From: Bacteroidales bacterium UBA1180
GTDB lineage: Bacteria; Bacteroidota; Bacteroidia; Bacteroidales; Paludibacteraceae
Direction of reading: 5' to 3'
Length of the DNA stretch: 30,456 nucleotides
Assembly (NCBI GenBank): GCA_002310195.1
Contig: DBYS01000012.1
Span: 43,556-74,011 of the forward strand
Both the position numbers and the translations under genes were made by a program. This document shows, one piece after another, positions 1 through 9,900 of this stretch. Each line of letters starts with the position of its first letter. Position 1 is the first letter of the stretch. Below the pieces are notes generated by a model. The model was not told where the DNA came from. It ran no database searches and saw only the letters and a program-made list of their open reading frames with translations.

Positions 1-102
1 CAAGCCGAGGAGATCGTGCTGATGCGCATAGAGCACAATATGGACAAGTACTACAACGCCTTCAATATCGTGAACCTGAACGATTATATGAAGGACATTT
101 AA
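1..102 (+). CDS. C-terminal fragment of an upstream gene, function not recognised
   Basis: An open frame enters from the left edge and ends at a TAA at 100-102. The visible 33 residues end in NLNDYMKDI and contain a charged, aromatic stretch (RIEHNMDKYYNAF). No family can be assigned from so short a tail. It sits 40 bp before the acetyl esterase gene on the same strand, so it is probably the preceding member of the same operon. The start and most of the protein lie outside the window. Confidence 0.6.
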   Translation, partial: QAEEIVLMRIEHNMDKYYNAFNIVNLNDYMKDI

Positions 103-104
103 GT

Positions 105-134
105 CAACAACAGCCAACAACAACCAACAATTCT
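105..134 (+). repeat. Three-unit 10-bp tandem repeat in an intergenic spacer
   Basis: Units CAACAACAGC (105-114), CAACAACAAC (115-124) and CAACAATTCT (125-134) follow one another without gaps. The array starts right after the stop codon of the upstream gene and ends 8 bp before the esterase start. An almost identical spacer occurs at 16994-17023. It is A/C-rich and unstructured, so it may keep the ribosome-binding region open, but that role is inferred. Confidence 0.7.
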
Positions 135-142
135 CAAGATTT

Positions 143-1543
143 ATGTTGAAGAGGTATTCGATAATACTATTGGCGTTGCTGACTTCGGTGATGGTGGCGT
201 GTGGCGGCTGCAAAGGCCCCACACCCACACCGGAGCCGGATCCTATCGTTGATCCCGATCCCACGCCGGAGGAACCCGCGGACTTGTCGCTGATCAAGCA
301 GTCCGTTCCCGTGACCGATGACTGGGTGTGGAGCGGGAAGCCGGATATAACCGTTCATATTGAGAACCCGAACAAGGTTGCCGTACGATTAGGCGTGACG
401 GTTCGCTACGCGACTGACAAGAAGAAAGAGGTGGAGACCGTGACGGATAGCGTGGATGTGCCGGCCAACGGTACGCTCGATTACAAAGCTACCACAACCA
501 AGGTTCTTGCACCGGGAGTGTATCGCGCCAGTTGCTTCGTTAACAACAAGGCAGCACGGCACTTCAACTTCGCTATCGATCCGTTCTCGATTGAATCAGA
601 GCCGGATATGCAACCGGATTTCGACCAGTTCTGGCAGAACGCGAAGGATCAGTTGGCAGCCATCGACATGAACGCCAACCTCATTGAACTGCCCGAAAAG
701 AGCAGTGCGACGCGTAAGGTTTATCTGGTGGAACTGTTCTCCGTGCCCGACGATTTTGTTGGCGGTCCGGTTAAGATCCGCGGCTACTATTGCGAGCCTC
801 AGGACGGCCAGAAGCACCCGGTGATCATGCACTTCTACGGCTATGACACGCAGGGTAGCAAGGCCAAGTGTGAGTGCCCGAGTGGCGGAGCATCGCAGTA
901 CGCAGAGTTCTACCTGTCACATCGCGGGCAGTACTTGAACAACCGTCCTGCCTCGACCGGCAACCCGGGTGTGACCGAGGACTGCGTGAGCTATTACGGC
1001 GATTGGTTCTCGTACAACTTCGGCAATCAGGACACTTGGTACTATCGCGGTGCGTTCATGGATGTGGTGCAGGCTGTTCGGTTCATGGCTACGCGTGAAA
1101 CGAGCGACATGACCAAACTCTTTGCCGAAGGTTCGAGCCAAGGCGGCGCGCTGACGTACGCTTGTGCCGCACTGAGCGACTATCCGTTCACGGCTATCGC
1201 CTGCAATGTAGCGTTCCTGGGCGATTATGCCGATGCGATGGACATCGGTGGTCTGGCAGCCGAGACAGCCAAGGCGTGCCAAGGCTCGATGAGCAAGGAT
1301 GAGATGCTGGCGTTTCTGTCGTACTTCGATACGAAGAACCTCGCCACGAAGATCTCCTGCCCCGTGCTCGCCAGCAGCGGATTGCAGGACGGGGTATGCC
1401 CGCCGCGTACGAACATCGTGCCATTCAACAACCTGAGAACACCCGCCTCCGACAAGGAGTACATTTTCGGTCCGGAGATGGGGCACGACTACCCGAAGAA
1501 CTGGAGCACGAAGATGTGGGAACTATTTAAGAGTAAAATGTAA
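143..1543 (+). CDS. Acetyl xylan esterase-like (CE7/AXE1 type) lipoprotein
   Basis: The protein has 466 residues. A signal peptide ends in a lipobox with the lipidated Cys at residue 20, followed by a Pro/Asp/Glu-rich linker (about 25-46) that probably tethers the enzyme to the cell surface. A beta-sandwich-like region (about 50-145) precedes an alpha/beta-hydrolase domain of the acetyl xylan esterase / cephalosporin deacetylase kind. The nucleophile motif GSSQGG is at 330-335 with Ser332; the probable triad is completed by Asp416 (in SSGLQDGVCP) and His448 (in PEMGHDYP). The family removes acetyl groups from sugars, so the likely role is deacetylating an imported or surface-bound glycan. The PfkB kinase gene follows after 14 bp, which suggests co-transcription. 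The substrate cannot be read from sequence. The family call is firm; xylan specificity is not implied. Confidence 0.88.
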   Translation: MLKRYSIILLALLTSVMVACGGCKGPTPTPEPDPIVDPDPTPEEPADLSLIKQSVPVTDDWVWSGKPDITVHIENPNKVAVRLGVTVRYATDKKKEVETVTDSVDVPANGTLDYKATTTKVLAPGVYRASCFVNNKAARHFNFAIDPFSIESEPDMQPDFDQFWQNAKDQLAAIDMNANLIELPEKSSATRKVYLVELFSVPDDFVGGPVKIRGYYCEPQDGQKHPVIMHFYGYDTQGSKAKCECPSGGASQYAEFYLSHRGQYLNNRPASTGNPGVTEDCVSYYGDWFSYNFGNQDTWYYRGAFMDVVQAVRFMATRETSDMTKLFAEGSSQGGALTYACAALSDYPFTAIACNVAFLGDYADAMDIGGLAAETAKACQGSMSKDEMLAFLSYFDTKNLATKISCPVLASSGLQDGVCPPRTNIVPFNNLRTPASDKEYIFGPEMGHDYPKNWSTKMWELFKSKM

Positions 1544-1557
1544 ACACAAAACAAACC

Positions 1558-2502
1558 ATGAAGAAATTTGATATTATCGCCTTGGGCGAATTGAATGTGG
1601 ATCTCATACTCAACCAGATCGAAGGCGAGCCGGAGATCGGTAAGGAGAAGTTTGCCAAGCAGATGACTCTGACCCTCGGCAGCTCGACGGCAATCTTCGC
1701 TGCCAACGCTGCGGCTCTGGGAGCCAAGGTCGCTTTCTGCGGCATGATCGGCAACGACAGCTTCGGCGATCTCGTGGAGACGAGTTTGCAGAAGAAAGGT
1801 GTGGATACCTGCTACCTGATCCGTCAGGACAAATATGCCACCGGCGCAACGATATGCATGAGTTATGACGAGGATCGCGCTAACCTGACCTATCAGGGTG
1901 CGATGGATTACATGTCGCTGGACGACATCGATCCTGAGGTGTTCAAGACCACGAAGCATATACACATCTCGTCGATCTACATGCAGAGCGGCGTGAAGCG
2001 TGACCTGAAGAAGATCCTCGAACTGTGCCAGGCAAACGGTGTAACCACTTCGCTCGACAGCCAGTGGGATCCTGTGGAGAAGTGGGATCTTGATTGGAAA
2101 ACCATATTACCGATGGTCACGGTGTTCATGCCGAACGAGACCGAGCTGAAGTTCCTCACCCGTTGCAATACGCTGGAGGAGGCTGTTGAGACTATCCGTC
2201 CGTACACCAATGCCGCCGTGATCAAGTGCGGCAGCAAGGGCAGCATACTGATCCGCAAGGGTCAGCCCGACCGCAAGCAGGCTGCGCTGCTGAACAAGAA
2301 CGTGGTGGATTGCATCGGTGCCGGCGACTCGTTCAACTCGGGCTTCATCACCCGTCTGGCAGCCGGCGATCCGCTCGACCGTTGCCAGGAGTACGGCAAT
2401 ATGACCGGTGCCGTGAATACCACCGCAGCCGGTGGCACAACGGCCTTCACCTGCCGTGAGGATGTGGAGAAAATCGGACGTGAGCGCTTCGGTTGGAGTT
2501 AG
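1558..2502 (+). CDS. PfkB-family carbohydrate kinase
   Basis: This 314-residue protein has normal PfkB/ribokinase length and no signal peptide, so it is cytoplasmic. The N-terminal signature (ALGELNVDLI, about 8-17) and Gly/Ala-rich substrate region (GSSTAIFAANAAALG, 41-55) are present. The MPNETE motif lies at 191-196 and the C-terminal GAGD anion hole/catalytic motif at 254-257, with Asp257 the expected base. The family phosphorylates sugars, nucleosides or sugar acids with ATP; the exact substrate (fructose, ribose, KDG or tagatose type) is not resolvable. Lying between a secreted esterase and secreted phosphoesterases, it probably phosphorylates a monosaccharide released from the glycan. 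The product could be the ligand of the DeoR regulator encoded at 14835-15611, which is inference. Confidence 0.9.
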   Translation: MKKFDIIALGELNVDLILNQIEGEPEIGKEKFAKQMTLTLGSSTAIFAANAAALGAKVAFCGMIGNDSFGDLVETSLQKKGVDTCYLIRQDKYATGATICMSYDEDRANLTYQGAMDYMSLDDIDPEVFKTTKHIHISSIYMQSGVKRDLKKILELCQANGVTTSLDSQWDPVEKWDLDWKTILPMVTVFMPNETELKFLTRCNTLEEAVETIRPYTNAAVIKCGSKGSILIRKGQPDRKQAALLNKNVVDCIGAGDSFNSGFITRLAAGDPLDRCQEYGNMTGAVNTTAAGGTTAFTCREDVEKIGRERFGWS

Positions 2503-2504
2503 GA

Positions 2505-2528
2505 ACCTAGGGACCTAGGATACTAGGC
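2505..2528 (+). repeat. Three-unit 8-bp tandem repeat with CCTAGG cores
   Basis: Units ACCTAGGG (2505-2512), ACCTAGGA (2513-2520) and TACTAGGC (2521-2528) fill the spacer between the kinase stop and the next start. The first two contain the palindrome CCTAGG. The array ends 8 bp before the ATG at 2537. No function is known; the position matches the other short-period spacer arrays in this window. Confidence 0.65.
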
Positions 2529-2536
2529 ATTAAAAA

Positions 2537-5068
2537 ATGAAGAAACTCACTCTCATAGCATTGTATCTCGTGGCAGCGGCGCTGAGTGCGTCGGCTGCTA
2601 CGTGGTACGTGCGTGCTGACGGCGATGATCGCGAGGACGGCAAGACCTGGGAGACAGCCCAGGGCACGATCCGTCTGGGCATAGACAACTGCAAGGCGGG
2701 CGATACAGTGCTCGTGGAGACAGGCACGTACCACGAGGGTATAACCCTCAAGGACGGTGTGACCGTGATTGGCGGTTGCACGGCATACGAGCAGTTGCCG
2801 CGGTTCCGCGATCACAAAGCGAAATCCGTTCTGGACGGAACGAACGCGGGTATGCGTCTTGTGAGTTGCGACGCCGATTGTGTGCTGCCGACACGCATCG
2901 AGGACTTTGTGCTGCAGAACGCCCGTCACAACCAGCGTGGCGGCGCCGCTTGGCTGCGCGGCAAGGTAACGATGCGCCATTGCACCGTTCGCGGTTGCAG
3001 CGGTGTGCAGTGCGGCGGCGTGCTGATCAAAGGTGATCTGCCGGAAGCATCGGCATTGGGAGCGAAGTTGGACGAGTGCCTGATTCACAATTGCACCGCT
3101 ACAGGGCATGATTGGCCTGATGCGGGCGGTGTGGCGAACTTTGACGGCACACTCACGCATTGTACGATAGCTAACTGCTACGGCGACCGCTACGGAGGCA
3201 TACACAGCGAGAGCTCGGTGTATGCGTGTACGTTCTGGGGGAACCTGAACGAGTACGGGTTCGTTGATCCCACAAACTACGTTTCCGACGAGAGTATCTC
3301 CGGCACGAGCCGTGCTGATGAGGGCTTTGAAGCGCACTTCTTCGAGCAGCCGTGGCTGAGCAGTGATAATGAGGCAGCCGACGGTCCGCATTTCCGCGAT
3401 CCGGCAACGTTCGCAGGCGTGCCGATCACTCCTGCCGAGGAGGCGATCATGCTGGCGGCAGACTACAGCGTAGGTGAGCCTACCCACCGCATAGCTCAGA
3501 TGCCTCCTGCCTCGCCGAGGAACGACCGGCCGGCGGAGATCATCACTTTCCCCTGCGAGCGAAAAGTGGGCAAGCAGATATATCGCTCCGAGGATTATAC
3601 TGTGCCATCGTTCATTGCGTTTCTGCAGGATAACCGTGCACCGCTTGTGCCGAAAGAGCAGCCGTACTGCATGGTGGCGAACATCAACGGCGATCCGGCT
3701 ACACGCATGGCGTTCTGCTGGTTCACCAACGAAGGTATAACCGACGGCGTGGTGCAGATCCTGCCGAAGGCTGACGCCAAGGCAGCGGATTTTGAAAGGG
3801 CGGCGAACATCCTGACTGTGCCTGCCACCGCCACGACCACCGTGCCGCTGCATTATGCTATCTCAACGTCCGGACTGCTGAAAGTTACGGGTTTGGACAA
3901 ACATACTGCTTTCCGCTACGTGAGTCATAAGGCTCTGGCGGAGAACCTGACTCCCGGTACGGATTACTCGTGGCGCGTAGGCACCGAAGGACATTGGAGC
4001 GAGATTGCTCAGTTCCGTACAGAGGATAAGAATCAAGATGAATTCAGTTTCATCTATATGACAGACAGTCATATACAGAATCAGGAATATATCGATGCCG
4101 CACGTCTGTGTGCCGAGGCGGTGGCTCGTTACGAACGGGACGCGCGGTTCTGCGTGTTCCCCGGCGATTTCGTCGATACAGGCACAGACAATAACAGTGA
4201 ATGGGAGTGGGAACGTTGGTTTGAGGAGGTGCTGCGGCCGGTGATCATGCGCATGCCTATCGTTCCGACCGACGGCAATCATGATGACTCGCCGCTGCTG
4301 AACTATACGTATCACTTCAATACTGATACGACATTTAACCTCACTACCGGTGTTCGTCCGCAGTTTGCGGGCATCAACTACTCGTTTGAGTACGGCCCGC
4401 TGCAGCTCATCGCGTTCTCCGAGCAGGACTTCTGGCGCGGCGAGTATGATTATGCAGCCGGTACGTCGGAGTACTTGGAGCGTGACCTTGGCGGTTGGTT
4501 CCGCCGTCAGGTAGCCGCTTACCCCAATGCCAAGTGGCGTGTCGGTCTGGTGCACAAGAACCTCTTCTCCGGTTCCGATCACCAGCGCGACAAAGAGACG
4601 CCGCTGTTGCGCGCGACTCTGCTGCCGGTGATGAAGGACTGCAAGATTGATTTAGTGTTACAAGGCCACGATCACACTTACGAGGTGATCGGTCCGGTGG
4701 ATCCCGATACACGCAAACCCGTGCTGTCGGCCATCAGCGATCAGCAGTCAGTGGCGGTTGATCCGCTGCGTAATGCTACAGGCAAAAAAGACGGTACGTA
4801 CAATGTGAAGGACGCTACGCTGTACTTCATCGGAGCCACCTGCGGTGCCAAGCGTTACACGCCGCTCAGTCGCGAAGAGATGGATGCCAGCAAGCATATC
4901 CATAAGATCGACAACTACTTCGATCTGTTCACCGGCATGTTCGGGCAACCGGGCGCGCCCTCGTACACGCGCGTTACAATAAGGAAAAAGGACATTCTCC
5001 TTGAGTCCTTCAAAGTCCTGCCGAACGGAAAGACTGAATTGTTTAACACCATAAAGATAGTTAAATAA
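2537..5068 (+). CDS. Secreted beta-helix + calcineurin-like metallophosphoesterase
   Basis: The protein has 843 residues and a signal peptide (about 1-21, ending SASA) without a lipobox Cys. Residues 22-315 look like a right-handed beta-helix of pectin-lyase type: it begins with TWYVRADGDDREDGKTWE and has repeated Cys/Asn-rich rungs. A purple-acid-phosphatase-like Ig/FN3 domain (about 350-495) follows, then a metallophosphoesterase core (about 503-830). Likely metal ligands are Asp510 and His512 (TDSH), Asp544 (GDFVD), Asn581/His582 (GNHDD), His673, and His711/His713 (GHDH). The family hydrolyses phosphomono- or diesters using two metals. It is the first of three tandem paralogs (next at 5089 and 6933). 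The beta-helix may bind glycan and deliver the phosphatase to a phosphorylated polysaccharide; that is inferred. Unlike the third paralog, it has no C-terminal tail motif. Confidence 0.88.
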   Translation: MKKLTLIALYLVAAALSASAATWYVRADGDDREDGKTWETAQGTIRLGIDNCKAGDTVLVETGTYHEGITLKDGVTVIGGCTAYEQLPRFRDHKAKSVLDGTNAGMRLVSCDADCVLPTRIEDFVLQNARHNQRGGAAWLRGKVTMRHCTVRGCSGVQCGGVLIKGDLPEASALGAKLDECLIHNCTATGHDWPDAGGVANFDGTLTHCTIANCYGDRYGGIHSESSVYACTFWGNLNEYGFVDPTNYVSDESISGTSRADEGFEAHFFEQPWLSSDNEAADGPHFRDPATFAGVPITPAEEAIMLAADYSVGEPTHRIAQMPPASPRNDRPAEIITFPCERKVGKQIYRSEDYTVPSFIAFLQDNRAPLVPKEQPYCMVANINGDPATRMAFCWFTNEGITDGVVQILPKADAKAADFERAANILTVPATATTTVPLHYAISTSGLLKVTGLDKHTAFRYVSHKALAENLTPGTDYSWRVGTEGHWSEIAQFRTEDKNQDEFSFIYMTDSHIQNQEYIDAARLCAEAVARYERDARFCVFPGDFVDTGTDNNSEWEWERWFEEVLRPVIMRMPIVPTDGNHDDSPLLNYTYHFNTDTTFNLTTGVRPQFAGINYSFEYGPLQLIAFSEQDFWRGEYDYAAGTSEYLERDLGGWFRRQVAAYPNAKWRVGLVHKNLFSGSDHQRDKETPLLRATLLPVMKDCKIDLVLQGHDHTYEVIGPVDPDTRKPVLSAISDQQSVAVDPLRNATGKKDGTYNVKDATLYFIGATCGAKRYTPLSREEMDASKHIHKIDNYFDLFTGMFGQPGAPSYTRVTIRKKDILLESFKVLPNGKTELFNTIKIVK

Positions 5069-5088
5069 CAATAATAAACTCATCGAAT

Positions 5089-6897
5089 ATGAAAAAAGTT
5101 ACTCTTGCCCTTGCGGTAAACAGGAAGTTCTGTTACTTCATGATGGTATGCTGCGTAGCGCTGTTGGCAGCATGTAATCCTCCGACTCCGGAACCCGATC
5201 CGGATCCCGATCCCGATCCGAAGGATACTACCGAGCAATACGTGCCAAAGACCGAGTGGGAGCTTGCCGACTCGCTGTACACGGTTGCAGACTACACAGT
5301 GCCGAGTCACACCCTCTTCAAGATGGCTGTATATGCCTGCTCCAAAGATTCGTCTGAGAAGAACCTTGAGGCCTTGCGTCAGGCAATCAAAGAACTTGTG
5401 CCGAAGACCGAGCCGTATTGTATGGTTGCTACTATCAACGGAGATCCAAAGACTCGTATGGGTTTCTGCTGGTTTACCAATGACAGTGTGTTCGACGGCG
5501 AGGTGCAGATTATTGCCAAGGAGAACGCTACCGAGGCTGATTTTGCAGGAGGCGGCATAATTACGGTTCAGGCAGAAGCCAAACGTATTAAGAAAGCTAT
5601 ACGATACACAGGTCTGTGCGGATATATATCCACACACACGGGATTAGCCAAGAATCTGAAGTACAATTATGTAAGCCATAAGGCTACAGCTACCACACTC
5701 AATCCGGGTACGGTCTATTCGTGGCGTGTGGGATACAACGATGCTGACGGCAAAGGTCATTGGAGCGATATTGCACAGTTCCGTACGGAGGATGCTGACC
5801 AAGGTGAGTTCACGTTCATCTATATGACCGATAGTCATATCATGAATGCTGAGTACATCAAATATGCGAATCGCTGTGCCAAGGCGGCTGTAAAAAATGT
5901 ACCTGAGGCCCGTTTCTGCGTATTCCCCGGCGACTTTGTAGAAGATGGTACCCTTGCTAATAGCGAGTGGGAGTGGGAACGTTGGTTTGAGGAAGTGATG
6001 AAACCTGTCATCATGAAGATGCCGTTTGTTCCAACTGATGGTAACCATGATGATAGCCCGAACGTCAACTATACACGTCACTTCAACACTGACAATGAGT
6101 TCAACTACACAATCACAAAAGAGACGCAGTTTGAAGGTATAGTATATAGTTTTGTCTATGGTGATGTGCTGTTCCTCGTATTCTCGATGCAGGATTTCTG
6201 GCGTGAACCTTACGATTATGTAGAAAAGACTTCAACCTACCTGACCGATCATGTCAGCTACTGGTTCCGTAAGACCGTGACGGAGAACCCCGACACGAAG
6301 TACCGTGTATCGTTGGCGCACTTCAATCTGTTCTCCGGTTCGGATCACTCGACTGACGAAGAGCCGCCGTTGTTCCGTGCATGTATGTTGCCGACGATGA
6401 AGGCTTGCGAGATCGACGTTGCCCTGCAAGGCCACGATCACACCTATGAGGTGATTGGTCCGGTTAACCCCGATGACTGCACACCTATCTTGGACGCGAT
6501 CACCGACCGTGAGATTGTGCCCGGTGGCACGGAGAAGAACATGACCGGCTACAAAGGTGGTACGTATTGTACGGATGACGGTACGTTATACTTCATCGGT
6601 GCAACTTGCGGACGAAAGCGCTATGGTCCTCACACTCGTGAGCGTATGGAGCGCGACTATGAACCCGATCCCGCAAAGTTGACCAAGGGTAAACATGATG
6701 TAAAGGACTATTTCGACCTATTTACCGGCATGTTCGGTCAGCCCGGCTCGCCATCGTTTACAAAGATTACCGTCAAAGACGACTGCATCGAGTTCAACTC
6801 CTACACTGCCGATGACGATGAGGGCAATGTAACGCTGTTCAACACCATGAAGGTTGTTCGCACCAAGGCGCACGGCGTTCCTACCCCCGGATTGTAG
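5089..6897 (+). CDS. Lipoprotein calcineurin-like metallophosphoesterase
   Basis: This 602-residue middle paralog lacks the beta-helix. The signal peptide is long (MKKVTLALAV start) with lipobox ALLAAC and lipid Cys29. A second ATG pair near 5140 could give a shorter signal sequence, but the A-rich context favours 5089. A Pro/Asp repeat linker (31-46) follows the Cys. The PAP-like N domain spans about 100-235 and the phosphoesterase core about 240-590. Metal-ligand motifs are TDSH (Asp248, His250), GDFVED (Asp282, with Glu285 where the first paralog has Asp), GNHDD (Asn319, His320), His411 and GHDH (His449, His451). The GHDHTYEVIGP and FDLFTGMFGQPG blocks are shared with both sister proteins. 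It is probably membrane-anchored at the cell surface. It lies 20 bp after the preceding gene. Confidence 0.88.
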   Translation: MKKVTLALAVNRKFCYFMMVCCVALLAACNPPTPEPDPDPDPDPKDTTEQYVPKTEWELADSLYTVADYTVPSHTLFKMAVYACSKDSSEKNLEALRQAIKELVPKTEPYCMVATINGDPKTRMGFCWFTNDSVFDGEVQIIAKENATEADFAGGGIITVQAEAKRIKKAIRYTGLCGYISTHTGLAKNLKYNYVSHKATATTLNPGTVYSWRVGYNDADGKGHWSDIAQFRTEDADQGEFTFIYMTDSHIMNAEYIKYANRCAKAAVKNVPEARFCVFPGDFVEDGTLANSEWEWERWFEEVMKPVIMKMPFVPTDGNHDDSPNVNYTRHFNTDNEFNYTITKETQFEGIVYSFVYGDVLFLVFSMQDFWREPYDYVEKTSTYLTDHVSYWFRKTVTENPDTKYRVSLAHFNLFSGSDHSTDEEPPLFRACMLPTMKACEIDVALQGHDHTYEVIGPVNPDDCTPILDAITDREIVPGGTEKNMTGYKGGTYCTDDGTLYFIGATCGRKRYGPHTRERMERDYEPDPAKLTKGKHDVKDYFDLFTGMFGQPGSPSFTKITVKDDCIEFNSYTADDDEGNVTLFNTMKVVRTKAHGVPTPGL

Positions 6898-6932
6898 GAT
6901 CACAATGACATTAACCCCAAAATAAATACAAC

Positions 6933-9900
6933 ATGAAACGAATTCTACTCCTTATGGCGCTTTGCGCAGCCACGCTGTGCGCGTCAGCAACGATTCGCTA
7001 TGTCAGCCCTTCGGGTGACAACAGCAATGACGGTAAGAGTTGGGAAACAGCCAAGGCCACTATCGGCGACGCCGTCAGTGCATCATCGTCCGGTGACGAG
7101 GTGTACGTGGCAGCCGGTACGTACAAAGAGACTGTGTCTGTCAAGGACGGCGTACATATCCGTGGCGGTTACAATCCTGCTACCGGTACACGCGACATCG
7201 ATAACTTCCAGTCGATTCTCGACGGAAAGGACCTGGGTAAGTTCCTGATTGTCAAATATTCGCCTGATTGCACCGTGCCGACGTATATCGAAGGTATGAT
7301 CATCCAGAACTCCGATTACGGAGGAGAGGGTGGCGGCGCATTCATCCGCGGCAACGTCATTATCGACCGTTGTATCATCCGTAACTGTCTGGGTTCCGGC
7401 GGTGGTGGCGTGTATGCACAGGCCAGTAGCGCAGATGCTCCGGCTGTGATCAAGAACACGATCATCGAGCTGTGCGATGCTACCAGTAGCGGTGGCGGTG
7501 CGTACCTGTATCAGAACGCTATAATGGACGGATGTATCGTACGTGGAAACAAAGGTAAATACGGTGCTATCCGCAGCCATAAGCCCACATGTATCGTTCG
7601 CAACTGCGTTGTGTACAACAACACATGTTCGGTGGACGGTTGGCCCGGTTCGGCCGGTATCTTCAACGAGGAAGGCGGCCAGGTTATCAACTGTACGGTT
7701 GTTAACAACCAAGGCATCCAGTACGCCGGTATCCACTCGGTTGATCAAGTTTACAACTCCATCTTCTGGGGCAATAAGGACCAAGAGGGTGATGCCGACC
7801 CTGCCAACTTCATCAGTGCCGAGAGCAACGGTTCGAGCCACAACTATGCTGACGAAGGATTTGACGGTTCGTCGTTTGGCAGCATTACCATGTCGCGCAC
7901 GAACATGGATGCCGACGGCCCGAACTTCAACAACCCGACCACATTTGTCGGAGCTCCGACCAATGCCGGTGAGATCGCCGCTATGCGCTCAGCGGACTGG
8001 TCGCTGCTCTCGACCTCGCCGCTCATCAACAAAGGCCGCAACGACAAGGCTCCGGCTACGGACATCCTTGGCGTAGAACGTCCTGTGGGAGGCACGGTAG
8101 ATGTAGGTGCGTATGAGTATGACCCCAACGCCAAGCAGATTGCTGTAACAGGCGTGTCGATCTACGAAGAGTCGGTAACGATCATCGTTGGCCAAACGGG
8201 TGGCGTGTCGGTTATCATTACCCCGTCGAACGCGACGAACAAACGTGTGACATGGAGCATTGATGACCCGACGGTAGCCAGCGTGGACGAGAGCGGTACG
8301 ATCACCGGCCTGAAGGAAGATGCTGAGACGGTGGTTCGCGTTAAGACCGTTGACGGCGAGTATACCGCAAGCGCCAAGGTATATGTAATCCCTGTGCCTC
8401 CTACGTTCTATCCGCAAGAGGTGTTGGATGCCGATGAGGCTTACAAGATTGAGGATTACACTGTTCCTTCGTTCATTCAGTTCCTCGTAGCTAAGGAAGC
8501 TGCGCGTATCGACAGCTTGGAAGGTCGGGACAATCCTGACATAGCTCTCATTGCAGACAGATTGGCTGCGATGAACGATGCTATCGCTAATCTCGTGCCG
8601 AAGACCGAGCCCTACAATATGATTGCCAACATCAACGGCGATCCGGCTACGCGCATGGCGTTCTGCTGGTTCACCAACGAAGGTGTAACCGAAGGTAAGG
8701 TGCAGTTACTGCCTTATCCGAACATGGCGGCTGAGGACTTCAAGAGCAACAAGGAGGAGATCATCAATATCACTGCCACTCCGACCACTACGAAGCCGCT
8801 CAACTATGCTGTATCAACGTCCGGCATTGCTAAGGCTGCCGGCTTGGATAGCAAGCAGAAATTCACCTACGTCAGCCACAAGGCACTGGCGGAGAATCTT
8901 GAGCCGGGTACGGCTTACTCGTGGCGCGTGGGCTATGACGGCCACTGGAGCCCGATTGCTCAGTTCCGCACGAAGGACGCCAACCAGGGCGAGTACTCGT
9001 TCATCTATATGTCCGATAGCCATATTATGGATGCCGAGTATGTAGAGAATGCACGCTGGTGCGCTACGGCAGCTGCCAAGGCAGTGCCGGAAGCACGGTT
9101 CTGCCTCTTCCCGGGCGACTTTGTTGAAACCGGTACGGAGAGCAACTCCGAGTGGGAGTGGGAGCGCTGGTTCGAAGAGTCGATCCGTCCTGTGATCATG
9201 CAGATGCCGATTGTTCCGACCGACGGTAACCACGACGACAGCCCGCTGCTGAACTATGACTACCACTTCAATACCGACTGGGAGTTTGCCTCGAAAGCCA
9301 AGACCAAACCGCAATTCAGCGGAATCACCTATAGTTTCGTATATGGCGATGTGCTGTTCCTCGTTTATTCGCTGCAAGACTGGTGGCGTGCCTCGGGCAG
9401 CAGCGAGTCGAGCATGAAGTCAACATACCTGAGCTCTGATGTCAAGAACTGGTTCAAGGAGCAGATAGCCAAGCACCCGGACACCAAGTACCGTGTAACG
9501 CTTTCGCACAAAAACGTCTTCTCCGGTTCAGGCCACTGCTATGATGCCGAGACACCGATGTTCCGCGAGATCATGCTGCCTATCCTCAAGGAGTGCGAGA
9601 TCGACCTCGCTATTCAAGGCCACGACCACTGCTACGAGGTGATCGGTCCGGTTAACCCTGACACACGTACTGTAGTGGAAGGTGCAGTAGCAGATGTGGA
9701 GACTGTTCCGGTGAACACCAATACCAACATGACCGGCAAGAAGGGTGGTACGTTCACGACCGACGATGGTACGATGTACTTCATCGGTGCTACCTGCGGA
9801 CGCAAACGTTACTATCCGTACAACCGCGAGAAACTTGACGGCTACTACGACAAGCACAAAGTAACCAACTACTTCGACTTGTTCACCGGCATGTTCGGCC

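Noticed and set aside
2507..3853. 448-residue open frame on the minus strand
   Set aside because: It lies fully opposite the first phosphoesterase gene, has no start context, signal or recognisable domain, and its sequence is rich in His/Arg/Cys as expected for an antisense shadow of a codon-biased gene.
5140..5148. Internal ATGs as the start of the second phosphoesterase
   Set aside because: The upstream ATG at 5089 has the A-rich AATATGAAAAAA context usual here and still yields a workable lipoprotein signal; the shorter form cannot be excluded.
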